Below are positions 27,534 to 36,168 of a stretch of DNA of 64,000 nt, piece by piece. The stretch is from Bacillota bacterium. Its GTDB lineage: Bacteria > Bacillota > Bacilli > Paenibacillales > NBRC-103111. Location of the stretch: NCBI GenBank assembly GCA_023386955.1, contig JAEWIS010000031.1:372001-436000 (forward strand). Reading direction: 5' to 3'. A model generated the notes under the pieces. That model made no database searches. It was not told the DNA's origin and saw nothing but the letters and a program-made list of their open reading frames with translations. The translations under genes and the position numbers were made by a program. The stretch's first letter is position 1, and each line of letters starts with the position of its first letter.

Positions 27534-29147
27534 TTACTTTTTCATTTCCTTATACGCGGCTCTGCGCTCATCGATAACCGACTGCCCGCCCAGCTTGAGG
27601 TACTCCTGGGACATGGTGTCGAAGGTTTTGCTGAACTCCTCCGGCTTCGCCAGAATGCTCTTGACGAGAATCTCCTGCAGCTTGTCGTTTAAGGTTTTGT
27701 TATATTTCAGCTCTGCGTCAATCGGCCGTTCGAAACGCGGGTTCGTAAAACCGTCCTTCAGCCCGTTTAACATGGTTTGTTTGGCCAGATCCTTATAGGC
27801 GGGGAAGGAGAGCGCCACCGCTTCAAGGTTTTTGTCCAGGGATCCGAAATCCTTACCGTTAATGACAATGGCGATATCGCTGTTATTATAAAAGGTCTTT
27901 TTGGCCTCGTCCGTGGTGATGGCCTTAGGCAAGCCGTTTTCCAGAGTGTAGTGCTGCCCTTCCATCCCATTGGTCAGGGTGAACAAGACATCCGGCTTCG
28001 ACATCCAGTCCAGGTATTTGACGGCTTCCACCGCATGTTTGCTGTTCTTCGGCACCATCATAAACACCCCGGTCGGATCATAAATCGCCTTGGGATGTTT
28101 GCCGTCTGCATCCGTGAAGGGGTCCATGGCCACATACTCGGCGCCCGGAGCATTCTTTTTCATGGTGTCGAAAACATTGCCGGTTCCCATCAGGTTTACA
28201 TGGGCAGCCAAGGCGGTAAAGGAGCCCACCAGTCCGTTGGCGATGTCCCGCTCGAAGCTTTTGCCGTCCTTATCCAAGGCGAAGTCCGGATTGATTAAGC
28301 CCTCCGCATTCATCTTGTTGACAAACTGGAGCCCTTCCTTATAACCGGGCTTCATAATTTCCGGCATATTGGTGGCAGATAAAGCGTAACGGTCCTCTTC
28401 GGACATTTTCTTCACGAAGGAGTTGATCAGCACGGACGGGGTGGTGATGACGGTGCCGTTTAATGCGGCGAAATCATAAGGAATAACCTTGCCGCCGGTT
28501 TGGCCCGGGTCCTTCTCCTTAAACGCTTTCATCGCATTGTAAAATTGCTCGGTGGTGGTGGGCACGGGCAGCCCCAGCTTATCCAGCCAATCCTTGCGGA
28601 TATAGGAGGATTGGGTGAACTGGAGCGTTCTCTTCGCGGGGATGGTATACTGCTTGCCGCTGAAAATCCCGTATTTCAACACGTCATCACCAAGGAATTT
28701 CTTCAGGTTCGGTCCATGCTCATCGATGAGCTTGCCCAGATCGGTCAAACCGCCGCTTTTTACATAATTATTGATGGTGTTGAGATCGTACGTAAACACA
28801 ATATCGGGAGCATCGTTGGTGGACATCAGCACATTCAGCTTATCCACCTCCTGATTCCGGGGAACCGGCACAAATTGCAGCTTGATGTTATTCGGATCTC
28901 CGAAATTCTTCTGGATCCACTGGGTCCAGAAATTATTGTCCACGGGACCGGCGCCGGCCGGAGCATTCCCCCGGTCGAACACCTCCACCTTCAGGGTGAC
29001 GGGATCCTTGCTTGCCGTTGATCCGCTGCCGGGACTAGCTGTTGCGGGCGATGCGGAATCATCCTTGCCGGAGCAGGCAGACAGCAAACCGGCCAACAAG
29101 AGAACTGAGGTGGAAATCCCAAACCATTTTTTGTGCTTCAGTTGCAT
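27534..29147 (-). CDS. ABC transporter sugar-binding lipoprotein (LplA-type)
   Basis: A 537-residue extracellular solute-binding protein of family 1, LplA-like, the receptor of an oligosaccharide importer. The lipobox LLSAC places the lipid on Cys25, followed by a Ser/Ala/Gly/Pro linker. Binding-domain features include VKVEVFDRG-like opening strands and NDAPDIVFTYD. It lies downstream of two permease genes on the same strand and upstream of the AraC sensor. No ATPase gene is present. Known relatives share an MsmX-type ATPase encoded elsewhere. Confidence 0.9.
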   Translation of the reverse strand: MQLKHKKWFGISTSVLLLAGLLSACSGKDDSASPATASPGSGSTASKDPVTLKVEVFDRGNAPAGAGPVDNNFWTQWIQKNFGDPNNIKLQFVPVPRNQEVDKLNVLMSTNDAPDIVFTYDLNTINNYVKSGGLTDLGKLIDEHGPNLKKFLGDDVLKYGIFSGKQYTIPAKRTLQFTQSSYIRKDWLDKLGLPVPTTTEQFYNAMKAFKEKDPGQTGGKVIPYDFAALNGTVITTPSVLINSFVKKMSEEDRYALSATNMPEIMKPGYKEGLQFVNKMNAEGLINPDFALDKDGKSFERDIANGLVGSFTALAAHVNLMGTGNVFDTMKKNAPGAEYVAMDPFTDADGKHPKAIYDPTGVFMMVPKNSKHAVEAVKYLDWMSKPDVLFTLTNGMEGQHYTLENGLPKAITTDEAKKTFYNNSDIAIVINGKDFGSLDKNLEAVALSFPAYKDLAKQTMLNGLKDGFTNPRFERPIDAELKYNKTLNDKLQEILVKSILAKPEEFSKTFDTMSQEYLKLGGQSVIDERRAAYKEMKK

Positions 29148-29242
29148 TGGTGAACTCCCCTTTACTTATAATTTCAACGCGTTGGTTATTTTACCTCCAG
29201 GAAACGGAGGGGCAACCCTGTAAGAACAATCTTCCACGACCG

Positions 29243-30130
29243 TTATCCCTTCACGGCGCCGATCATAATCCCGGACACAAAGTACCGCTGAAGCCACGGA
29301 TATACCAAAAGAATCGGCACCGTAGCGAACATGATGCTGGCGGCCTTGATGCCTTCGGGCACTACCTCCACCTGCGAGGCCCCCTCCTGTGCCGTCAGAT
29401 CCGTCACCATGCTGTTCATGACCACCTGGTACAGCTTCAATTGGATGGGATACAAATCGGCTTTGGTGATATAGAACAGCGCATCCATAAAGCCGTTCCA
29501 CCGGGACACCGCATAGAACAGGCTTAAGGTGGCCAGCACCGGCAGGGAGAGCGGCAGCACGATGCGGAGCAGGGTGCCGATATGGGAGCTGCCGTCGATA
29601 TAGGCGGATTCCTCCAAGCTGGCGGGAATGGACAGGAAGAAGGTCCTCAGAATAATCAGGTTGAAGGCGCTGATCATTCCGGGAAAAATCAGCGCATTCA
29701 GGCTGTCCAGCAGCCCCAGCTGCTTCACCAGCAGATATTCGGGAATCATCCCGCCGCTGAAGAACATGGTGAACACAATCAGCATCATAAAAAAGGTTCT
29801 GCCCTTCAGCCGGTCCTTGGTGAGCGGATAGGCAGCGGCAATGCTCATCACCATGCTGATCACGGTATAGGCTACGGTCAGTACAATGGTCAGCCCCATG
29901 GACCACAGCATTCTTGCATCAGTGAAGACGATCTGGTAGGGATGCAGGTCCAGCCCCCTCGGGAAAAAGGTCACCTTGTTGGACAGGATATACTGCTTTT
30001 CGCTTAAGGAGATGGCGATGATATGCAGAAACGGCAGGAGGCACAGCAGAATAGCCAGGCCGATGACCAGCATGATAACCCCATCGGAGAGCCGGAAGCG
30101 CGGTTGTTTCTTTAGCACAGTGGTTGACAT
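29243..30130 (-). CDS. Sugar ABC permease (LplC/YtcP-type)
   Basis: A 295-residue inner-membrane subunit with six predicted helices. The EAA-type loop EESAYIDGSSHIGTLLRIVL contacts the ATPase. The N-terminus with LPFLHIIAISLS and the C-terminal end YPWLQRYFVSGIMIGAVKG are typical of this carbohydrate-uptake subfamily. It is separated by 12 bases from the upstream permease, with which it should form the channel. Confidence 0.92.
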   Translation of the reverse strand: MSTTVLKKQPRFRLSDGVIMLVIGLAILLCLLPFLHIIAISLSEKQYILSNKVTFFPRGLDLHPYQIVFTDARMLWSMGLTIVLTVAYTVISMVMSIAAAYPLTKDRLKGRTFFMMLIVFTMFFSGGMIPEYLLVKQLGLLDSLNALIFPGMISAFNLIILRTFFLSIPASLEESAYIDGSSHIGTLLRIVLPLSLPVLATLSLFYAVSRWNGFMDALFYITKADLYPIQLKLYQVVMNSMVTDLTAQEGASQVEVVPEGIKAASIMFATVPILLVYPWLQRYFVSGIMIGAVKG

Positions 30131-30142
30131 GGATCTTCCTCC

Positions 30143-31099
30143 TTACCAGATGCCTTGTTCGCCGAAGCGCTTGGCGATTGTATTGGCCATAATGACGAAC
30201 ACCAGTCCCACCAGCGCCTGGAACAAACCCATAGCCGTAGCCAGAGAGAACTGCGCCGATTGCAGGCCCGCTTTGTACACGAAGGTGCTGATAACCTCGG
30301 CATAATCCATCACCAGGGTATTGCCCATGACGAAGGGGCGTTCGAAGCCGATGGTCATGATTTTGCCCAACTGCATAATCAGCATCACCACCACCGTGGA
30401 GCGGATGCCCGGCAGGGTAATATGCCAGATTTTCTTTAACCGGCCTGCGCCGTCCACATCCGCCGCCTCATACAGCTCCTTGTTGATGCCGGTTAACGCC
30501 GCCAGATAGATGATGGTTCCCCACCCGGCGCTCTGCCAGATGCCCGTCCCCAGATAAACCAGCAGCCAAGCCTGTTTATTGGTGAGGAACGGAACGGCGT
30601 CGAAGCCCATTGCGGTAATCATATTGTTGACCAAACCGCCGTTGTTGGAGAACATCTGATACACAAGACCGCCGATAATGATCCATGAAATAAAGTGAGG
30701 CAGGTATAGAATGGTCTGAGCGATTTTCTTGTACCAGGCCACACTTAGCTCATTCAGGAGAATAGCCAGCAGGATCGGTGCGGGGAAGGAAAACACCAGG
30801 TCCAGGAAGTTCAGAATCAATGTGTTCCGGACCACAATATAGAACTGGCTCATGGCAAAAAGCTGCCGGAAATTCTCGAAGCCGATCCATTCACTTCCGG
30901 TTACCCCCTGGAAGATGTTGTAGTCCTGGAAGGCAATGGCTGCTCCGTACATGGGAATGTACTTGAATAGAACAAAGTAGATAATTGGCAGCGTAAGCAG
31001 CAGGTATAGCTGGTAATCCCGTACAAACGACCATCCGCGGCGGCGTTTGAGGGCGGTTCCGGTTAGGGCCGGGTTCCTTTGGGCAGTTCCTCTGTCCAT
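30143..31099 (-). CDS. Sugar ABC permease (LplB/YteP-type)
   Basis: A 318-residue permease with six helices. LFKYIPMYGAAIAFQDYNIF in the first periplasmic segment and the EAA loop EAADVDGAGRLKKIWHITLPG are characteristic of LplB-type subunits. I chose ATG at 31099 because AGAAGGA lies upstream; a TTG seven codons earlier is less likely. It is the first gene of the permease-permease-binding protein-AraC operon. Confidence 0.92.
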   Translation of the reverse strand: MDRGTAQRNPALTGTALKRRRGWSFVRDYQLYLLLTLPIIYFVLFKYIPMYGAAIAFQDYNIFQGVTGSEWIGFENFRQLFAMSQFYIVVRNTLILNFLDLVFSFPAPILLAILLNELSVAWYKKIAQTILYLPHFISWIIIGGLVYQMFSNNGGLVNNMITAMGFDAVPFLTNKQAWLLVYLGTGIWQSAGWGTIIYLAALTGINKELYEAADVDGAGRLKKIWHITLPGIRSTVVVMLIMQLGKIMTIGFERPFVMGNTLVMDYAEVISTFVYKAGLQSAQFSLATAMGLFQALVGLVFVIMANTIAKRFGEQGIW

Positions 31100-31296
31100 C
31101 TGGTTTCCTTCTTTCTGCAACGTGATCTTAGCCGTGGCCGATGCACCTTCATACTAAAGGGGCCGGTACGGCCGCGACAATAGACTCCTTTCTGTCGATC
31201 AGCAGAATTCAGAAACTCTTGATATGACTGGTTTTTTGGGGAGCTGCCCCCGGAGCATTGACCATTTTCCGCTGATGCACCGATTTCTGCAGCAAC

Positions 31297-31334
31297 AAAA
31301 AAAACCAACCGGCCGTGTTTTCGGCAGGTTGGTT
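31297..31334 (-). terminator. Terminator downstream of crh
   Basis: On the minus strand AACCAACC pairs with GGTTGGTT and is followed by eight T. The rest of the 31100-31428 gap should contain the promoter of the sugar-importer operon, but no clear -35/-10 pair was picked out. Confidence 0.85.
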
Positions 31335-31428
31335 ATCGGGAGTTTATTCTCGTCAAATGCGAAAAAAAGCTTCCCTATTCAGGAAGCTTGGTTGGTGTTG
31401 GTTGATGCATCGGAAAATCAACCGCCTG

Positions 31429-31698
31429 TTATTGATTCTCCAGCTCTTCCTTGCTGACCAGAGTGACAAGCGCATTAACAGCTTGCTCGGCATCTGTTCC
31501 CTCCGCACTGATGTGAACCTCAGTGCCAGTGCTGATGGCAAGGCTCATAATGCCCATGATGCTTTTTGCATTCACCTTTTTATCATCCTTCTCCACGAAA
31601 ATCTCGGAAGAAAATTTATTAGCTTCTTGCACGAACAAGGCGGCGGGCCTAGCATGAAGACCTGTTTTCAACTTAACGACGACGGGACGCCTCGACAT
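31429..31698 (-). CDS. crh: HPr-family protein Crh, retaining His15
   Basis: An 89-residue HPr-fold protein. Position after whiA and the block KTGLxARPAALFVQEAN identify it as Crh, the catabolite-repression HPr that binds CcpA when Ser46 is phosphorylated by HPr kinase. Ser46 is present (NAKSIMGIM). Bacillus Crh has Gln15 and cannot be phosphorylated by enzyme I; here residue 15 is His (TGLHARPA), as in true HPr. It may therefore also accept phosphate from the PTS. I chose ATG at 31698 because AGGGGG lies upstream; the 44 codons before it are spurious. A terminator follows. Confidence 0.85.
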   Translation of the reverse strand: MSRRPVVVKLKTGLHARPAALFVQEANKFSSEIFVEKDDKKVNAKSIMGIMSLAISTGTEVHISAEGTDAEQAVNALVTLVSKEELENQ

Positions 31699-31962
31699 GA
31701 ACCAATACCCCCTAAAAAATGACTTATTCCATCTATTATATGAGTTGAAGCGCTTGCGCCTCATAAGAGGAAATCCGTGTTGGAAAACGCAAAAAACCTC
31801 TGTCACATTATGGAAATTAAAATGAGACAACAGAAAAGAACACGATTTTCTACCATTATAGCATCATTTCCGGAAGTAAACTAGAGAAAGAACCGATTTT
31901 CAGCGGTATGTTCCTGATTGCTTCCGTCATGGGCCGATTTGGGCTGCTTTTGGACCCGGCAT

Positions 31963-32892
31963 TTACGATTGGCGAAGCTTCTCCGCCATTTCATCTATTT
32001 TGCGAAGGCGGTGGTTGACGCCGGATTTGCTCACATTGCCCTTCAAATAGTCGCCGATTTCATTCAGGTTCACGTCGGGATACTGCAGCCGGATTTCCGC
32101 CACCTCCCGCAGCTTTTCCGGCAGGCTCTCCAGCCCCACCTCCCGCTGCAGGAACTTGATGTTCTCAATCTGCCGCAGCGCCGCGCCGATGGTTTTGTTT
32201 AAATTCGCCGTTTCGCAATTGACGATGCGGTTAACCGAATTGCGCATATCCTTCATGATCCGGATATCCTCAAACCGCAGGAGTGCCTGATGGGCGCCGA
32301 TGAGGCTTAAGAATTCGATAATCTTCTGGCCTTCCTTGATGTAGAACACAAACCCCTTCTTGCGTTCGATGCAGCGTGCATTCAGGTGAAACCGGTTCGC
32401 CAGGTCAACCAGGGCCTGGCAATGCTCCTCGTACATGGACGAAATCTCCAGATGATACGATGACCCTTCTGGGTTATTGACGGAACCTCCCGCCAAAAAA
32501 GCCCCACGCAGGTAGGAACGCTTGCAGCAGTTGCCTTTGATGATGCTTTTATCGATGCCTGTTGTAAATTGGAACCCTTCGGAGACGATCCTCAGATCGG
32601 ACAGAATGCCCTGCACCCCGGCCGGGATGCGGACGATGTAGACGTTGTTTTTCTTCAGGCGCATTTTTTTGCGGACCAGAAGCTCAATGTGGATATGGTA
32701 CGTCTTCTTCAGCAGGGAATAAATCCGCCGGGCAATAGCCGCATTCTCTGTGGAAATATCCAGAACCACCTTCTGGCTGGATACTTGGACTGCGCCGTTC
32801 ATCCGGATCATGCTGGATAATTCCGCCTTCTCGCAGCAGGCCTCTGTCTCCATTAGCGTAAGCTCCTTCTTCGTCTGCGCCGCGAAGGACAT
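31963..32892 (-). CDS. whiA: DNA-binding protein WhiA
   Basis: A 309-residue protein with an N-terminal LAGLIDADG-like fold (about 20-210, with [20 protein letters not shown]) and a C-terminal helix-turn-helix (about 230-305, with [20 protein letters not shown] and [11 protein letters not shown]). In actinobacteria it activates sporulation genes. In Firmicutes it influences cell division and chromosome segregation. It begins six bases after yvcK, in the conserved rapZ-yvcK-whiA-crh order, so these genes are likely co-transcribed. Confidence 0.95.
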   Translation of the reverse strand: MSFAAQTKKELTLMETEACCEKAELSSMIRMNGAVQVSSQKVVLDISTENAAIARRIYSLLKKTYHIHIELLVRKKMRLKKNNVYIVRIPAGVQGILSDLRIVSEGFQFTTGIDKSIIKGNCCKRSYLRGAFLAGGSVNNPEGSSYHLEISSMYEEHCQALVDLANRFHLNARCIERKKGFVFYIKEGQKIIEFLSLIGAHQALLRFEDIRIMKDMRNSVNRIVNCETANLNKTIGAALRQIENIKFLQREVGLESLPEKLREVAEIRLQYPDVNLNEIGDYLKGNVSKSGVNHRLRKIDEMAEKLRQS

Positions 32893-32898
32893 GGCCTC

Positions 32899-33879
32899 TC
32901 ACCTCTTCTTTGACATCCAGCTCTCCACCAGCTGATAAATATGGTGGCTCAACCGTTCGGCGTCATGCCGCAGGTAGGTCCGGAACAATACAAGCCTGTC
33001 GGCAATCACCTGATAGCCTCTGCGCTTGACCTCGTCCAGATCCAGCTCTACGGCGCTTGCGCCCTGTTCGGCGTATTTCGACTCCACTTGGGGAGGAATA
33101 TCGCCATTATTCACTATAACATAATCAAACAGATGATGCCCAACATGATCATGAATCGCCTGCAGATGATCGCTGACGGAATAGCCGTCGGTTTCCCCCG
33201 GCTGGGTCATGACGTTGCAGATGAAGATCTTGATGGCATCGGATTCCACCAGGGCATCGGCCACCCCAGGAACAATCAGATTCGGCAAAATACTGGTGTA
33301 CAAGCTGCCCGGTCCGACCAGAATCGCATCCGTCTCACGGATGGCCTCCAGCACCTCCGGCAAGGGCTCCACATTATCCGGCTCCAGGAATACCCGCTTG
33401 ATGCGGCCGCCTGCAAGTGGAATCTTGGACTCCCCTTCCACAATGGTGCCGTCCTGCATCTCCGCCTTCAGGACAATCGCCTGATTAGCGGTTGGCAGCA
33501 CCCGGCCGCGTACGGCAAGCACCCGGGACAACGCCTTGATGCCGGATACGAAATCCCCCGTAATGTCATGCATCGCCGCCAAAATTAGGTTACCCAAGCT
33601 GTGGCCTGCCAATCCATTCCCGGCCGTAAACCGGTACTCCAGCATGCGGGAGAGCATCGGCTCCACATCCGCAAGCGCATTCAAAACATTCCGGATATCG
33701 CCCGGCGGCGGCATCTGCAGCTCGGACCGGAGGATGCCGGAGCTTCCTCCGTCATCGGCAACAGTAACAATGGCGGTGATATCCAGAGGCTTTTCTTTAA
33801 GTCCACGCAGCATTACGGATAATCCCGTTCCTCCGCCGATCACCACGATCCGCGGCAGCCGCCCATTGCGCTGTTGCAT
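32899..33879 (-). CDS. yvcK: YvcK-type gluconeogenesis/cell-shape factor
   Basis: A 326-residue protein of the CofD-like UPF0052 family, needed in Bacillus for growth on gluconeogenic carbon sources and for PBP1 localisation. It binds UDP-sugars. The N-terminal Rossmann segment is RIVVIGGGTGLSVML. Further blocks are VADDGGSSGILR, GHSLGNLILAAM and GPGSLYTSILPNL. I chose ATG at 33879 with GGGGTGG upstream; the 13 codons before it are outside the family. Confidence 0.93.
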   Translation of the reverse strand: MQQRNGRLPRIVVIGGGTGLSVMLRGLKEKPLDITAIVTVADDGGSSGILRSELQMPPPGDIRNVLNALADVEPMLSRMLEYRFTAGNGLAGHSLGNLILAAMHDITGDFVSGIKALSRVLAVRGRVLPTANQAIVLKAEMQDGTIVEGESKIPLAGGRIKRVFLEPDNVEPLPEVLEAIRETDAILVGPGSLYTSILPNLIVPGVADALVESDAIKIFICNVMTQPGETDGYSVSDHLQAIHDHVGHHLFDYVIVNNGDIPPQVESKYAEQGASAVELDLDEVKRRGYQVIADRLVLFRTYLRHDAERLSHHIYQLVESWMSKKR

Positions 33880-33970
33880 ATAGCCCACCCCAATCTGAAT
33901 AACATGGGTCCATGCCAAATGTCCATAACGCGATCCCTGCCGAAGGCTGGATGCGTTATCGGACTCTTCG

Positions 33971-34044
33971 AATTTGTCAAAGACAAATTGAAGGCAGAAA
34001 GGCCGGATATGTTATGTAAGCCTCGAATTTGTCAAAGACAAATT
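33971..34044. repeat. Two identical hairpins between rapZ and yvcK
   Basis: AATTTGTC-AAA-GACAAATT occurs at 33971-33989 and again at 34026-34044, each preceded by CG. The surrounding gap also has an inverted repeat ATAACGC/GCGTTAT near 33920-33960. They could form RNA hairpins between the two cistrons. Confidence 0.75.
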
Positions 34045-34065
34045 GAGGGTAAATCCTTTGAACCC

Positions 34066-34956
34066 CTACACCTTGCGGTCCCGGTCGGCATCCCGGTGGC
34101 GGACCCGGACATCCTCCGTTTCGCTCTCCCCAAGAACCTTGCCCAGATATTCGGCAATGGCCACCGAACGGTGTTTGCCGCCGGTACAGCCGATGCCGAT
34201 GACCACCTGGCTTTTGCCTTCCTTGCGGTATTGGGGAATCAGGAAGTGCAGCATATCCAGAAGCTTCACCAGGAATTCCTGGGTTTCGCTCCACTTCATC
34301 ACGTATTCATAGACTTCCGAATCCATCCCGGTATTGGGGCGCAATGCCTCCACATAATGGGGATTCGGCAAAAACCGCACATCAAAAATCAGATCCGCAT
34401 CAATGGGAACGCCATATTTAAAGCCGAAGGAAATCACATTTAAGGACAGCTTGCTTTCCTCGACATTGGTAAACCGGGCCGCTATCCGCTCCTTCAGCTG
34501 GGCCGGCTTCAAATTGGAGGTATCGATGACCTGGTTGGCCAGGCCCTTCAGCTCCTCCAACAGCTTGCGCTCCTGGCTGATTCCCTCCAACGGGGCATCG
34601 CCTGGGGCAAGGGGGTGTCTGCGCCGGGTTTCCTTATAACGCTGCACCAGCACCGTATCCGTCGCATCCAGAAACAGAATCTCGGAACGCAGGGTGTAAT
34701 TGTCCTTCACGTCCTGCAGAGATTGGGACAGGGCCTTAAAGAACTCTCTGCCCCGGAGATCGATTACAAGGGCCACACGGCCGATTTTGCCGTTGGATTG
34801 CTGGATCAGCTCGGCAAATTTGGGTATCAGGACAGGAGGCAGGTTATCTACGCAAAAGAAACCCAGGTCCTCCATGCTTTGCACGGCAATGGTTTTGCCG
34901 GCGCCTGACATGCCGGTAATGATGACAAGCATCGCCTGCTCCATCCGGTCCTCCAT
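34066..34956 (-). CDS. rapZ: RNase adapter / nucleotide-binding protein RapZ
   Basis: A 296-residue P-loop protein of the RapZ/YvcJ family. Walker A is GMSGAGKT near the N-terminus; FCVDNLPP and the C-terminal domain with [16 protein letters not shown] are diagnostic. In E. coli it controls glmZ/glmY RNA decay. In Bacillus YvcJ hydrolyses GTP and affects competence. ATG at 34956 has GAGGAGG eight bases upstream and was preferred to an ATG nine codons earlier. It is the first gene of the rapZ-yvcK-whiA block. Confidence 0.95.
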   Translation of the reverse strand: MEDRMEQAMLVIITGMSGAGKTIAVQSMEDLGFFCVDNLPPVLIPKFAELIQQSNGKIGRVALVIDLRGREFFKALSQSLQDVKDNYTLRSEILFLDATDTVLVQRYKETRRRHPLAPGDAPLEGISQERKLLEELKGLANQVIDTSNLKPAQLKERIAARFTNVEESKLSLNVISFGFKYGVPIDADLIFDVRFLPNPHYVEALRPNTGMDSEVYEYVMKWSETQEFLVKLLDMLHFLIPQYRKEGKSQVVIGIGCTGGKHRSVAIAEYLGKVLGESETEDVRVRHRDADRDRKV

Positions 34957-35014
34957 GGCGGGCTTCCTCCTCTTTCCTAACATTGTATGCTACGCGGACC
35001 AATGTATAACTAGT

Positions 35015-35962
35015 CTATTCCAGCATCAAACCGGCTGCACCTACTACACCGGCATCATTGCCCAAAGTGGCAGGAACAATGTCCACGCCGGTCTGCGCAT
35101 GCTCGGGTGTATACTTCCGGAAGGTTTCGCGGATAGGCTCAAACAGGATGTCCCCAGCCTTAGAGACGCCGCCGCCAACAATAAACCGTTGGGGATTCAC
35201 AATAACGGCCATGCCGGCCATAGCGCGGCCCAGGTAATAGGCAGCCCGGTTAATTATCCGCAGCGCAACCTCATCGCCGGCCTTACCGGCATCGAATACA
35301 TCCTTGGCAGTAATAGGGTTCACCAGCGCCAACGCCGTGCGGTCACCACGCTCAACAGCATCCTTGGCCATCCGCACAATACCAGTAGCCGACGACACGG
35401 TTTCCAAGCAGCCTTTTTGACCGCAGGTGCAGGCTACCGCCTCCAGATCGGAAACAATGGACACATGGCCCAGCTCTCCGGCCATCCCGCCGAAGCCCTC
35501 GTAAATTTTACCATTAATTATAATGCCGCCGCCGACGCCTGTCCCCAGGGTGTAGCACACACAATTGTCGATGCCCCGTCCTGCTCCGCCCCAAGCTTCG
35601 CCCAGAGCTGCCACATTGGCATCATTGTTGATCTTAACCGGTACACCCAGCTTCTCCTCCAGAATCTGCTTGGCCGGCACATTGCGCCAGTTCAGATTGT
35701 TGGAGAACTTGATAAACCCGTTGGGGATATCCAAAAAACCGGCCATACCTGCGCCTACCCCTGCTACCTGCTCCCACTCATACACGGATTCGGCCACTGC
35801 CGTACGTACATACTCGGCGATGCGCTCCATACCCGCTTCTGCGCCTTCCTCCGCTTTGGTCGGTGCTTCATAGGTATGCACCAGCTTGCCTTCCGAGTCA
35901 CATACGCCTACCTTAATGGTGGTTCCGCCCAAATCCACACCCACATAAATCTTCTCCGACAT
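35015..35962 (-). CDS. glk: ROK-family glucokinase
   Basis: A 315-residue ROK kinase that phosphorylates glucose with ATP in the cytoplasm. The phosphate-binding loop is GVDLGGTTIKVG. The sugar-binding blocks are NDANVAALGEAWGGAG and GELGHVSI. The ROK zinc motif is CTCGQKGCLE, with all three cysteines and the preceding His. GAGGTGA lies upstream of the ATG. It precedes rapZ on the same strand by about 60 bp and may feed sugars from both nearby importers into glycolysis. Confidence 0.93.
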   Translation of the reverse strand: MSEKIYVGVDLGGTTIKVGVCDSEGKLVHTYEAPTKAEEGAEAGMERIAEYVRTAVAESVYEWEQVAGVGAGMAGFLDIPNGFIKFSNNLNWRNVPAKQILEEKLGVPVKINNDANVAALGEAWGGAGRGIDNCVCYTLGTGVGGGIIINGKIYEGFGGMAGELGHVSIVSDLEAVACTCGQKGCLETVSSATGIVRMAKDAVERGDRTALALVNPITAKDVFDAGKAGDEVALRIINRAAYYLGRAMAGMAVIVNPQRFIVGGGVSKAGDILFEPIRETFRKYTPEHAQTGVDIVPATLGNDAGVVGAAGLMLE

Positions 35963-36074
35963 CGAGACCGTCACCTCAAACGAATAATAGTTTTGCATCT
36001 GTTCCCACTATAAGCCAAGGCCTCCGGCAGGTCAAGAAGCGATCCTGTGCCATTTCTACGGTATTTTAACATAG

Positions 36075-36100
36075 CAAAAAAGCCGCCCGAAGGCGGCTCC
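36075..36100 (-). terminator. Terminator of the polysaccharide-use operon
   Basis: On the minus strand GAGCCGCC, loop TTCG, GGCGGCTTTTTT. It lies about 70 bases beyond the stop of the heparinase-like gene. Confidence 0.9.
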
Positions 36101-36168
36101 TGCAGATGGAACCAGCAGCGGAATGCCGGTTTATCCTTGCCCCCGGTCTCCGTTGTTCGGCCTAAACG

